From the IMG/VR virus record IMGVR_UViG_3300028197_000132, positions 1-26,445 of that record: DNA of 26,445 bases. One strand, written 5' to 3'. A program made the position numbers and the translations under genes. Shown piece after piece: positions 7,183-13,516 of the stretch. The notes beneath the pieces are model-generated. The model saw only the letters and a list, made by a program, of their open reading frames with translations. It was not told where the DNA came from and did not search any database. The DNA is from a virus. Within the stretch, counting starts at the first letter, position 1; each line of letters starts with the position of its first letter.

Positions 7183-7636
7183 CTTTCAGGATTTTTCGGG
7201 TGATGTGTAGTGAGCGATAAAGGGTCGATTCTCCAACGCCAGACCGTCGAGATACGTCAGCCATGTTCCACCCTTGCAGGTATAGAGAGAAGATAGTTCT
7301 ATCGAACCACGATAGGCGGTCAAGGATGAGTTGCATCTGTTCGCGTTGGATGGCTTTCGTCCAATCGCTTTCGAAGGTTTGTTCTTTGGGGTCAGCATCG
7401 GTGACGTGATATAAGTCTTTAAATTTTCCTCGTGTGGCTTCGGTGTACATCGCTTTCACAAAGTACCCGAGCGGGTTGTCATTATCCCCATCGGGAAAGC
7501 GTTTGTCTACACATCGAAGATACGTGTGATGTACAAGGTCGGAAGGGCTGTCCGTCCATCGTCGAGCGATTCGAACAAGTTTTGAATAATGCTTCGTTAA
7601 GAAGCTATTCCAACCCTTTCGACTTCCTGAGTTCAT
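7151..7636 (-). CDS. Sigma-70-like (ECF-type) transcription factor
   Basis: This protein resembles a small sigma factor. The N-terminal part (FLTKHYSKLVRIARRWTDSP, then SDLVHHTYLRCVDK) looks like region 2, which melts the -10 element. The C-terminal part (MADVSRRSGVGESTLYRSLH) looks like the region 4 helix-turn-helix that binds the -35 element. In a phage it would direct host RNA polymerase to phage promoters, most likely late ones. I chose the ATG at 7636, which gives 161 residues and a 31-base overlap with the NinG-like gene. An ATG at 7684 would add 16 basic residues and overlap by 80. It could instead be a DNA-binding regulator without sigma activity. Confidence 0.75.
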   Translation of the reverse strand: MNSGSRKGWNSFLTKHYSKLVRIARRWTDSPSDLVHHTYLRCVDKRFPDGDNDNPLGYFVKAMYTEATRGKFKDLYHVTDADPKEQTFESDWTKAIQREQMQLILDRLSWFDRTIFSLYLQGWNMADVSRRSGVGESTLYRSLHITRKILKDVLRNGTKED

Positions 7637-8006
7637 CGACTTTCTTCTTGTATATTTTGCAAAGGTCTTCCAATTCGTGAACACTGAATCGCTTCGTTTC
7701 GTTGCTTAACCGAACAAGGTAATCCGCTGTCCCTTCTCCGTGTAGTTCGTCGAGACGTTTCGCGAATTCGTATTGTGCTCCCCCTTCGAATCCGTTGCAA
7801 GCCTTGCATTGAAATTGAACGTTGAGTTCATCGAAGCGGGTGGGCATCTTTTGCCGTACCATGAAATGCCCAGCGTCCGCGTTCTTGTAGAATCGTAAGC
7901 GCCCGCAAGTGAAGCACTCTCCCCACCCTTCATCGTTGACCGCGCGAATTCGGATGAACTGGGAGAATATCTTATCGAGCTTCGCTTTCGCTTTCGCTAC
8001 TGTCAT
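7605..8006 (-). CDS. ninG: NinG-like recombination nuclease
   Basis: This 133-residue protein matches the lambda NinG (Rap) family, which in lambda acts on branched recombination intermediates. It has two zinc pairs, C31/C34 (ECFTCGR) and C67/C70 (QCKACNGF), with DAGHF (H47) and TRFDELNVQFQC between them, as in the family. Its place after the replication genes agrees with a role in resolving or recombining replicating phage DNA. It overlaps the upstream gene by 35 bases; the overlap is a short GCGAAA repeat that codes AKAKAK here and SESESE upstream. Confidence 0.9.
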   Translation of the reverse strand: MTVAKAKAKLDKIFSQFIRIRAVNDEGWGECFTCGRLRFYKNADAGHFMVRQKMPTRFDELNVQFQCKACNGFEGGAQYEFAKRLDELHGEGTADYLVRLSNETKRFSVHELEDLCKIYKKKVDELRKSKGLE

Positions 8007-8541
8007 TCTTTCCGGGTATCAAGAAGGGGTTGTTCTTCATGCGCCATTTGAGTCGAGCTTCTTCGGGATCGTAAGGCTTTACGTTCTTGGGGTCTTCGGC
8101 TCCTCGTGTCACCGTCTTATGTTGTTGTTCAAGAATGGCGGCTCGTTCTTCTTCGTGCTTAATGATGCAGTCGCGAAACTCCTGAATCTTGAGTCGCTCG
8201 TAGAAATTGCCGTAATATCCTTGTTTCATCCTCTCGCAAATTAAGCGAAGCTCCTCGAGTTTCAAAACCGGGAAGACTTCAAAGATAGTTTCTGCGCAAA
8301 GTGCCATGTCTTCGAATGAGTGAAGGGTCTTCTTTGCGTCTATGAATTGAACCGTCTTGTTGATCATGGTCACGACTGCCGCCCGAGTCTCTTCGGGATG
8401 GTGTCGGAGGCTGGTCAGAATGTTAGTTCCTGCCCACGCCTGTTCGTTGGTGGGTTTAAAGATGCCCGTGCTTGAGATATGCTGTAAGCTGGTCTTGGCT
8501 CGGTTGCTTTGGAGTTGCTTTTTTGTTTGTTGTAAATTCAT
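7972..8541 (-). CDS. Hypothetical replication-associated protein, 189 aa
   Basis: I cannot name this protein. The N-terminus is polar and Gln/Lys-rich. The middle is helical, with HSFEDMALCAETIFEVFPVL, then LKLEELRLICERMKQGYYGN and FYERLKIQEFRDCI. The C-terminus is charged and ends in Ser/Glu repeats. The middle part resembles a group of Bacteroidota prophage proteins found beside replication genes, possibly primosome accessory or helicase-loading factors; that is a weak memory-based link. The ATG at 8541 overlaps the end of the replication initiator by 86 bases, unusually long here, but no later start fits. Position between initiator and nuclease supports a replication role. Confidence 0.72.
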   Translation of the reverse strand: MNLQQTKKQLQSNRAKTSLQHISSTGIFKPTNEQAWAGTNILTSLRHHPEETRAAVVTMINKTVQFIDAKKTLHSFEDMALCAETIFEVFPVLKLEELRLICERMKQGYYGNFYERLKIQEFRDCIIKHEEERAAILEQQHKTVTRGAEDPKNVKPYDPEEARLKWRMKNNPFLIPGKNDSSESESEAR

Positions 8542-9127
8542 TGCTTCGTTTTATCCAGTTTCGCGCAGCAGCATTCCAATTCTTCATCTTGTTTCTGCCG
8601 GCTTTCCATCCGTTTGCTTCGTAGTAGTTCCAAAATTTCTCGCCTTCGTCGCGAGATGATCCCGCAAGTTCGAACGAATTCATCGCTTCTTCCAAACTTG
8701 GTTCCTTGAAACGTACTCTCTTAACTCCATCTATACTCTTCTCTTGACTCTTCTCTATACTCTGCGCAACTGTAGTTGCTTCTTTTGCAACAGTAGTTGC
8801 AACTTTTGCAACGATAGTTGCTTCTTCTTGCAACGATTGTTGCTTGTTCCTATCGTTGCTTGTTCCGATTGTTGCTTCTACGAGAACTGTCATCTTCCTT
8901 CGGTGACCGTACCCTTCGCATTTGATGTGTTCGGTCTCGCAAAGGTCTTTGCGCATCTTGCGGATATACTGAGAAGAGACCCCAAGAGACTCAGCGAGGA
9001 AGTCATCTCCCGCCCAACACGATCCGTCTTTGTGACTGAGCGCGTGAATTTTAGAGAGTAGAATTCTTTGCATGGGAGAGAGGTCATCCAACAACCAAAT
9101 CTCTTGGGGGATCCATATTCCGTTCAT
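8456..9127 (-). CDS. Replication initiator (winged-helix, origin-binding type)
   Basis: This protein probably binds the phage origin and recruits the host helicase. From the ATG at 9127 it starts MNGIWIPQEIWLLDDLSPMQ, the typical opening of Bacteroidota phage HTH_36-like initiators. A winged-helix part follows with CWAGDDFLAESLGVSSQYIR and KMRKDLCETEHI. A repetitive linker (ATIVAKVATTVAKEATTVAQ) comes next. The C-terminal domain has FWNYYEANGWKAGRNKMKNW and AAARNWIKR, the WKxGxxxMxxWxAAxxxW pattern of phage replisome organisers. A GTG at 9181 would add 18 residues but overlap the HTH gene. The linker codons form an iteron-like DNA array, as in lambda O. The C-terminal codons overlap the next gene. 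Confidence 0.85.
   Translation of the reverse strand: MNGIWIPQEIWLLDDLSPMQRILLSKIHALSHKDGSCWAGDDFLAESLGVSSQYIRKMRKDLCETEHIKCEGYGHRRKMTVLVEATIGTSNDRNKQQSLQEEATIVAKVATTVAKEATTVAQSIEKSQEKSIDGVKRVRFKEPSLEEAMNSFELAGSSRDEGEKFWNYYEANGWKAGRNKMKNWNAAARNWIKRSNEFTTNKKATPKQPSQDQLTAYLKHGHL
8766..8875. other. Probable replication origin: iteron-like palindromes inside the initiator gene
   Basis: Four copies of GCAAC-N4-GTTGC lie at 8766-8779, 8787-8800, 8808-8821 and 8830-8843. They are 21, 21 and 22 bases apart, two helix turns, so all would face the same side of the DNA. Two half sites (GTTGC at 8855-8859 and 8871-8875) follow at 16-base steps. Each whole site is a palindrome, as expected for a dimeric initiator. 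Lambdoid phages place origin iterons inside the O gene in the same way. The repeated protein linker alone would not require palindromes. Confidence 0.7.
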
Positions 9128-9158
9128 TCCGTCAAAGTTAATGAGGAAAAAGAAAGGG

Positions 9159-9374
9159 TCATTCGACCCCCTCTCTTTCACATATTAAAACCTCTTCGAC
9201 GATTTCCGCAAATGTCGCTCCGCACGTCTCAGATATTTCTGGGAGGTGCTTGAGGATATTACGGGGATTGCGTCCGCACCAATTACGAACGGTGTTGGGT
9301 GTGACATCCAGCGTCTTTGCTGCTGTCAATGTAGAACCGTAGTTCCTAACGATAAAGAGCTTTATATTATTCAT
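9159..9374 (-). CDS. Small helix-turn-helix DNA-binding protein
   Basis: This 71-residue protein has an HTH at about residues 15-43 (TLTAAKTLDVTPNTVRNW). Its pattern is like Cro/CI- or Fis-type single-domain regulators: Ala-Ala before the turn and TPNTVRNW as the recognition helix. It probably represses or switches early transcription around the replication genes. It overlaps the Myb-like gene by 8 bases and ends 31 bases before the initiator ATG. With no integrase in the genome, a lysogeny repressor role is unlikely, though not excluded. Confidence 0.8.
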   Translation of the reverse strand: MNNIKLFIVRNYGSTLTAAKTLDVTPNTVRNWCGRNPRNILKHLPEISETCGATFAEIVEEVLICEREGVE

Positions 9375-9654
9375 ACCGCGTAACCTTTACCGCTCCCCAA
9401 AGGAACGAGCGTGAGACTTTGATTCGCTTATTCAACACCTTCTTCTTGGACGATTTCTTCTTAGGCGTGTATCGATAGCCGTTGAAGTTGTAATCGGGTT
9501 GGATAAACTTTGCCCATCGCGTTTGCATCCCCGCCACTGTGTGTCGTTCCATCGGTCGAATATTCTTCCATTGAATGGGACGCTTGCTGTCTCGGTAGAT
9601 GTTGCGGTTGATCGTGTCAACGAGTTGTCTGTCTTCTTGAAGTGTCCAATTCAT
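9367..9654 (-). CDS. Myb/SANT-like DNA-binding protein
   Basis: This 95-residue protein opens with MNWTLQEDRQLVDTI, then IQWKNIRPMERH and MQTRWAKFI. The Trp residues at 3, 29 and 47 and the acidic EED-like start match the helix pattern of a Myb/SANT repeat, in which three spaced aromatic residues build the core. A Lys-rich stretch (KKKSSKKK) follows near residue 65, suitable for DNA contact. Myb-like folds are common in eukaryotes but less often noted in phages. It is coupled by ATGA to the OB-fold-like gene and by overlap to the HTH gene, so it may be a regulator or DNA-binding architectural factor. Confidence 0.72.
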   Translation of the reverse strand: MNWTLQEDRQLVDTINRNIYRDSKRPIQWKNIRPMERHTVAGMQTRWAKFIQPDYNFNGYRYTPKKKSSKKKVLNKRIKVSRSFLWGAVKVTRYE

Positions 9655-10025
9655 AGCTTTGAGATTAGGGTTGAACGGATAGACAAGAGGAACTCAGCCG
9701 CTTCGAGAATCTTCTCAGGGTCGCTCTCTTGGTTGATGGCGTGACCGATTGCCCAACTTGCGTCAATCCTCTTTTGAATGTCAGGGTTGTTTGCCTTCGA
9801 TTGATTCGGAGTGAACCCCGGTTTCGTCAGTCGCATCTTATCTCCCCACTTCGAGGGGGTGACTTCGAATTCTACTTCGTCTCCGACACTCCAACGGCTT
9901 TCGCTCTTTGCAGATACTTCTCCGCTGTCTCCGGATTCGAGTTCGATTTCGAACTTGTACATCAAGCCGTTCTGGCTGTCATAGGTGCCATTCGGTTGAA
10001 TGGTCTTGATTTTAGATTGTCCCAT
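9651..10025 (-). CDS. OB-fold-like, possibly single-stranded-DNA-binding protein
   Basis: From the ATG at 10025, with an A-rich leader and no strong Shine-Dalgarno, this protein is 124 residues long. Residues 1-70 look like a small beta-barrel: KIKTIQPNGTYDSQNGLMYK, then FEIELESGDSGEVSAKSE and WSVGDEVEFEV. This pattern recurs in Bacteroidota phage proteins that I would place with OB-fold ssDNA-binding proteins. The C-terminal half is helical, with WAIGHAINQESDPEKILEAA, and may mediate contacts with the replisome. Its place before the replication genes agrees with this. The reading frame extends 30 codons upstream, but that part covers a separate small gene. Confidence 0.7.
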   Translation of the reverse strand: MGQSKIKTIQPNGTYDSQNGLMYKFEIELESGDSGEVSAKSESRWSVGDEVEFEVTPSKWGDKMRLTKPGFTPNQSKANNPDIQKRIDASWAIGHAINQESDPEKILEAAEFLLSIRSTLISKL

Positions 10026-10044
10026 TTTCTTTGGTTTTAGGGAT

Positions 10045-10167
10045 TTATTTCGTCCGCGCTCTGCGGATGGATTCTTTGAGTTGAGAGATGAGGCGATCGA
10101 ATTCCGCGTCTTCATCTCTTAGGTTTTGGGCGAAGTCGTTGTAGTCCTTCGCGGGATTTACGTTCAC
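10045..10167 (-). CDS. Small hypothetical protein, 40 aa
   Basis: A GTG at 10167, one base after the stop of the upstream gene, opens 40 codons to a TAA at 10045. The product (MNVNPAKDYNDFAQNLRDED, then a helical EFDRLISQLKESIRRA) is acidic, then basic, and probably one or two helices. It fills the gap between neighbours with no intergenic space. I recognise no family. The non-ATG start lowers confidence, but the spacing is typical of this operon. Confidence 0.55.
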   Translation of the reverse strand: MNVNPAKDYNDFAQNLRDEDAEFDRLISQLKESIRRARTK

Positions 10168-10168
10168 G

Positions 10169-10324
10169 CTACTTCGGACACATATTGGCTTTCTCATTGA
10201 TTGCTTTGTTTAACTGTTCGAGTGTCGATTCAAGGTCGAAGATAAGGCGATCGATATCTTCTGAGTTGTGTTCTGCCTGCGCCCATTTGTAGAACGCGAA
10301 TGCATCGGGTCGGAGTTCATTCAT
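10169..10324 (-). CDS. Small hypothetical protein, 51 aa
   Basis: The ATG at 10324 overlaps the stop of the preceding gene by 8 bases, and the frame ends in TAG at 10169. The product begins MNELRPDAFAFYKWAQAEHN and continues with a helix, DIDRLIFDLESTLEQLNKAI, suggesting a small coiled coil. An ATG three codons upstream is also possible. The frame is open further upstream, but that part is a shadow of the 93-residue gene. Function unknown. Confidence 0.65.
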   Translation of the reverse strand: MNELRPDAFAFYKWAQAEHNSEDIDRLIFDLESTLEQLNKAINEKANMCPK

Positions 10325-10598
10325 TGATGTCATAGAATAAACAGAAGTTTGGATAATCCATCTTGACGTAGATGAGCTCCTTGAACTCGTCCCGTGGTAG
10401 CTTGGAAAGGAAGTGCTTGTCTCCTCCTCCGTAACCCTTTGTCCACAGATACGACTGCCAACCCGCATCAATATACTTCTGTCGGTTGTCGTTTAAATCG
10501 TCTTCGTCAACGGGTGTCCAGATACTTGTTCGGTATGCTGACGCGGAGCGAGTATGCGTCTTACCCGTGACCCAATTTTCTTGTTGTGTATGGATCAT
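10317..10598 (-). CDS. Hypothetical protein, 93 aa
   Basis: I do not recognise this protein. It begins MIHTQQENWVTGKTHTRSAS and is rich in aromatic residues: WTPVDEDDLNDNRQKYIDAG, WQSYLWTKGYGGGDKHF and a final MDYPNFCLFYDINE. No signal peptide or membrane segment is visible. The ATG overlaps the preceding stop (ATGA), which fixes the start. As part of the first genes after the intergenic region it may act early in infection, for instance in host takeover; that rests on position alone. Confidence 0.7.
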   Translation of the reverse strand: MIHTQQENWVTGKTHTRSASAYRTSIWTPVDEDDLNDNRQKYIDAGWQSYLWTKGYGGGDKHFLSKLPRDEFKELIYVKMDYPNFCLFYDINE

Positions 10599-10798
10599 TT
10601 TTTTACGGTTTTTGCAAACTGCTTCGCATCTGCAAGTGTTTTGAAAGTCTTAAACACCCTCACAAATTTTTGATGTGGAAAGAACTTGGATTCTATTTTG
10701 TTAGGTGGTCTCACGTCTGTTACTACTTGATACTCCTCTTTTTTTGTAGATAATGATATGATTACTTCAATATCTCCAACCTTTGGTAATTTGTTCAT
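10595..10798 (-). CDS. Small early protein, 67 aa
   Basis: From the ATG at 10798 (ATGA overlap with the upstream gene) the product begins MNKLPKVGDIEVIISLSTKK and ends with a basic helix, TFKTLADAKQFAKTVKK. The first half looks like beta strands and the end like an amphipathic helix; the whole is strongly basic and may bind nucleic acid. The frame stays open for 92 codons upstream, but the region there codes another small gene in a different frame. I recognise no family. Confidence 0.68.
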   Translation of the reverse strand: MNKLPKVGDIEVIISLSTKKEEYQVVTDVRPPNKIESKFFPHQKFVRVFKTFKTLADAKQFAKTVKK

Positions 10799-10938
10799 TG
10801 CTCGATGTTTTCTTCTACGATGTCCATCGCCATTTGTAGCGCGGTACGTGTGAGACGATGGGTTGTTGGTTGCTCTTCTCGGAGAGCGTGCAAGGTCAAA
10901 AACGCTTGCTTCAGTGCTGTTTGTTTGTTGTTGTTCAT
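10795..10938 (-). CDS. First gene of the early operon, 47 aa, unknown
   Basis: An ATG at 10938 opens 47 codons ending in a TGA that overlaps the next ATG. The product begins MNNNKQTALKQAFLTLHALR and ends with the helix ALQMAMDIVEENIEQ, so it is likely an all-helical small protein. It is the first ORF after the largest gap in the genome and lies below a terminator and a candidate promoter, hence probably the first early gene. I see no family match. Support comes from the start position and overlap. Confidence 0.6.
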   Translation of the reverse strand: MNNNKQTALKQAFLTLHALREEQPTTHRLTRTALQMAMDIVEENIEQ

Positions 10939-10952
10939 GGGGCAATGATACG

Positions 10953-10985
10953 CAACTTATTTCGTTATCCAAGCATAAAAGCAAA
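10953..10985 (-). promoter_or_regulatory. Candidate early promoter
   Basis: On the minus strand TTTG (10985-10982) is followed by 22 bases and TAAGTTG (10959-10953). This is an imperfect match to the Bacteroidota TTTG/TAnnTTTG pattern, with a spacer slightly long. The region is AT-rich, lies just after a terminator and just before the first small early gene, so a promoter is expected here. The exact elements are uncertain. Confidence 0.35.
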
Positions 10986-11004
10986 TTATTTTTCTTTTTT
11001 ACGC

Positions 11005-11037
11005 AAAAAAAGAGGGAGACCCCGTTGAGCCTCCCTC
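11005..11037 (-). terminator. Strong Rho-independent terminator after the lysis genes
   Basis: On the minus strand GAGGGAG-GCTC (11037-11027), loop AACG, and GGGT-CTCCCTC (11022-11012) form an 11-pair stem with two G-U pairs, followed at once by seven T (11011-11005). It ends the transcript that runs from terminase to holin and insulates the early operon. The plus strand has no T run, so it acts in one direction. Confidence 0.9.
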
Positions 11038-11090
11038 CTAACAAACGTAACACTGGGTAGTCTACACCCAACAAAGCAGATTCAAATATA

Positions 11091-11519
11091 CTACTTTTTC
11101 GCAGAACCGAAATAATAATTCACGACTTGCCCAACAAGAGTCCCTTCAGCGAACCCGAGGATATGAAAAAAGATCTCTTTGTCTTGAACCCCGGTCTTCG
11201 CCCAAACAACCATAACGATTCCGATGATCATAGCTGCCGAACCAACAAAGACCTGCATCCAATCGCGTTGACCAAGATTCTTCGTTATCTCAATCTCTCG
11301 GTTTCTTGCGTTGGCTCTGTCCGCTGTCTCAAGCTCCTCCATCAACAGCTTCGCTTTTGTCTTTTCTTCGTCGCTGGTTTCGGTGTTGTCGATTAGAGCA
11401 TTGAGAGCCTTGAGCGCGTCCGCACCGGGGACAATTTCCGCTATTAGGTTGAAGACCTTCGGACTTTTCTCTTTGAACCATTTACCGAGCTTCGTTTCTT
11501 TTAGTGGAGTTCCTCGCAT
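11091..11519 (-). CDS. Holin-like protein (3TM-holin type)
   Basis: This 142-residue protein probably opens the inner membrane for lysis. After a short basic start it has an amphipathic stretch (FNLIAEIVPGADALKALNAL), a charged helix, and two clear membrane segments: WMQVFVGSAAMIIGIVMVVW and FHILGFAEGTLVGQVVNYYF. The pattern, including the charged middle helix and RDWMQ before the first segment, resembles the Holin_3TM family of phages and gene transfer agents. I chose the ATG at 11519 (MRGTPLKETKLGKWF), which overlaps the preceding gene by 19 bases; the frame is open 29 codons upstream. It is the last gene before the terminator. Confidence 0.82.
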   Translation of the reverse strand: MRGTPLKETKLGKWFKEKSPKVFNLIAEIVPGADALKALNALIDNTETSDEEKTKAKLLMEELETADRANARNREIEITKNLGQRDWMQVFVGSAAMIIGIVMVVWAKTGVQDKEIFFHILGFAEGTLVGQVVNYYFGSAKK

Positions 11520-12349
11520 TGGATGTCGTATGATTTGCCGTGAGGCTTGATTGAAAACTTCCAACCGCCCAACCTCGGAACCGAGAAGCCTTTCTCGACT
11601 TCCCACCCGATTGAACGGTCTTTCTTTTTGTATGATCCCGTCTGTACTACGTGAACGGTCTCTTGTCCGTGGTTAAAGTTGGAGGTAAGTACATCGCGCA
11701 TAACGGGAACATACCACTTTTGATGCGTGTGCCCGCGTGCAATGATAACCGCTTGCGGGTAGTCCTTCATATCAATGTCTACATTTAATACACCCTTCGA
11801 GCGTTTGGCGTTGCCTCCGTACCCGTGATGATAATGAAGCGGGTAACTCCTTCGGGTGCCTTTTCCCTTCATGCTACATTTCAAAATAACCCACCCCGCG
11901 TAATAACCAGCAATGATATTACCACCGTTCGCGTTTAAGATGCCGACGGTTCGTTGTATAGGATCAACGCCATGTCGTTTCGTGATGTTGGTCTCGTGGT
12001 TTCCTTGTCCGATGAGCTTGATGATGTCCTTGTATGGTTCGAGTTTATCGGTACAGTCCTTTATGACCTCATCGATATACGCCATCGCTTTGAGTTCAGG
12101 GCGCAGAGAGTCGTAAGAACCGCGAGGGTCAAACTTCATATTCATCAAATCGTACAAATCGCCCAATATCAAAACAACCGCGTTCTCTGCTTTTGCCCTG
12201 TCGAGGTGCTTGAAGAAGAGTTTGCGGTCGCATTTGATAGAATCGAAGTGAACGTCTGAAATAAGGTAGACACTTCGCACATCTTCGAAGTTCTGAAAGT
12301 CGAACGGGAGAACGTGAATGTCCCGGTCTTTGGTTATTAGTTCATGCAT
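11501..12349 (-). CDS. Calcineurin-like metallophosphoesterase
   Basis: This 282-residue enzyme has the full metallophosphoesterase set: ISDVHFDS (D32, H34), LGDLYD (D64), GQGNHET (N117, H118), LHYHHGYGG (H174/H175) and ARGHTHQKW (H207, H209). These ligands hold two metals and hydrolyse phosphodiester or phosphomonoester bonds; the substrate cannot be told. It sits between the endolysin-like peptidase and the holin-like gene, overlapping both. That is an unusual place for such an enzyme. It might act on cell-wall or membrane phosphates, nucleotides or host signals; none is shown. No signal peptide is visible, so it should be cytoplasmic. Confidence 0.92.
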   Translation of the reverse strand: MHELITKDRDIHVLPFDFQNFEDVRSVYLISDVHFDSIKCDRKLFFKHLDRAKAENAVVLILGDLYDLMNMKFDPRGSYDSLRPELKAMAYIDEVIKDCTDKLEPYKDIIKLIGQGNHETNITKRHGVDPIQRTVGILNANGGNIIAGYYAGWVILKCSMKGKGTRRSYPLHYHHGYGGNAKRSKGVLNVDIDMKDYPQAVIIARGHTHQKWYVPVMRDVLTSNFNHGQETVHVVQTGSYKKKDRSIGWEVEKGFSVPRLGGWKFSIKPHGKSYDIQCEELH

Positions 12350-12713
12350 ATGTCCAGATTCGGTTTTCGGGTTTCATCTCATCAACGTCACAGTGTATGA
12401 AATTTTTGCCTATCCCCAACCGATTGATTCCAACTTCCATCAACGCATCGATGATGATAAAACGCTCTTGGGAATTCGTGACTTCAATATCTGCCGCGAG
12501 TCCGAGAAGGTGCGAAGAGTTACGGGAAGCGGGTAAACCTTTAGCAATGAGGGAGCGGTTATAATCTACCGTTCTAAATCCCGACGAAATACGAATCGGA
12601 ATTGAAGCGCAGTCTCGAGCTTCGTCGAGCAACCGAAGGAAGCCTCTGTCCATCATACGACCCGACCCGGGTGCATCGGGTGAATCGAATTCGCTTAACT
12701 TGAAGTGTCTCAT
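12342..12713 (-). CDS. Peptidase M15-type endolysin
   Basis: This 123-residue zinc peptidase should cut peptide cross-links in host peptidoglycan. It shows the M15A pattern: SSGFRT (43-48), then SSHLLGLAADIE with zinc ligands H68 and D75, and FIHCDVD with H108. The length is normal for the single-domain M15_3 type found in phages of Gram-negative hosts, with no wall-binding domain. It has no signal peptide, so release needs the holin. The ATG overlaps the stop of the 66-residue membrane protein (ATGA), and it overlaps the phosphoesterase start by 8 bases. Confidence 0.92.
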   Translation of the reverse strand: MRHFKLSEFDSPDAPGSGRMMDRGFLRLLDEARDCASIPIRISSGFRTVDYNRSLIAKGLPASRNSSHLLGLAADIEVTNSQERFIIIDALMEVGINRLGIGKNFIHCDVDEMKPENRIWTYA

Positions 12714-12910
12714 CGTTCTGCAAGCATTAGTTCGATCTTATGAACTGCCTTGACTACTTCTTTCATCATGTCTTTCAGTTCGTCTTTGTCGCTCTCCACG
12801 CGAATGATTCGCCCCTTGAGCTTCTCAATTTCACGGTTTAGATTTACCCACACCCCCACGATCGCGACCGCGCTTGGGAGTAACATTAGTATGATTTCGG
12901 TGGAGGTCAT
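12710..12910 (-). CDS. Small membrane protein of the lysis cassette
   Basis: This 66-residue protein has one N-terminal membrane segment (IILMLLPSAVAIVGVWVNL) followed by a charged coiled coil (REIEKLKGRIIRVESDKDEL and KDMMKEVVKAVHKIELML). Its place directly before the peptidase, with ATGA coupling, suggests an accessory holin, antiholin or spanin-like part. It resembles XhlA-like proteins in composition, but with the membrane segment first. Function is inferred from place and topology. Confidence 0.72.
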   Translation of the reverse strand: MTSTEIILMLLPSAVAIVGVWVNLNREIEKLKGRIIRVESDKDELKDMMKEVVKAVHKIELMLAER

Positions 12911-12955
12911 CGAGGAACTTTTTCAATAAGGTTATATTTTCTTTCCGGCTCTTTC

Positions 12956-13516
12956 TCATCCGAAAAACTGTTTTAGGTCAACGATATTCGGAACGCCTCC
13001 GCTACTGATGCTCATCCCGCTCTGGAAGTAGTCCGCTGGTTGTGGGAGCATATCCGCACCCGTGTTTGAACTGTACTCAGGAAAGAGAGACGAGTTGTTG
13101 CAGAGATATTGATACATTCTATAAGTGTAAAATTGGGCGTTCTGACGCGCTCTTTCTACTTCCCTATGTAAATCGTCCGGTGAGATGCTTTGAGTGTCTT
13201 CAGATACCCTTAAAACGAGCGAGCCGTTGTCCATCTTGACGTAAAGAGATGGGATCAGTTCAACCATCGACCACCAAAGGGTAGCTTTTCGAACGTAGTC
13301 ATTCATCAAAGTAGCGTAATCGCCCGACAACCCACCGCCCGAGATATCGGTCTTCAGCTTCTCGAGGAGGTCGGTACCGAGATAGAGTTGGATGTACTTG
13401 TCTTGAGATAGAATAATCGAAGGAACGAGGTAAGCGTCTTCGATGCTTCCGTTTATGTTGGTGATCCGCTTGATGTAATCCGGATTCACGAAGAGGACTT
13501 CTGCTTGTAGTGACAT
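12956..13516 (-). CDS. Probable head-tail connector protein (DUF6712-like)
   Basis: This 186-residue protein begins with FVNPDYIKRITNINGSIEDA, then LVPSIILSQDKYIQLYLGTD, then LLEKLKTDISGGGLSGDYAT. The sequence pattern is that of a family common in Bacteroidota phages (I recall it as DUF6712), usually next to portal or capsid genes. By size and helical content it would be an adaptor on the portal ring. A Gly/Ser-rich tail ends VDLKQFFG. It starts one base from the portal stop, so the two are coupled. The name is from memory and could not be checked. Confidence 0.7.
   Translation of the reverse strand: MSLQAEVLFVNPDYIKRITNINGSIEDAYLVPSIILSQDKYIQLYLGTDLLEKLKTDISGGGLSGDYATLMNDYVRKATLWWSMVELIPSLYVKMDNGSLVLRVSEDTQSISPDDLHREVERARQNAQFYTYRMYQYLCNNSSLFPEYSSNTGADMLPQPADYFQSGMSISSGGVPNIVDLKQFFG

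Noticed and set aside
7979-8006. Short GCGAAA-type repeat as a regulatory or CRISPR-like repeat
   Set aside because: Only about three units, lying in an overlap of two genes where it codes AKAKAK and SESESE. Simple repeat slippage explains it.
9159-9374. HTH protein as proof of a temperate life cycle
   Set aside because: No integrase, partition pair, or divergent repressor region was seen. A small HTH regulator also occurs in lytic phages.
12831-12959. Minus-strand 42-codon ORF with an ATGA overlap after the connector gene
   Set aside because: It competes with the 66-residue membrane/coiled-coil frame, which has better protein features and is coupled to the peptidase. The basic product looks like a shadow.
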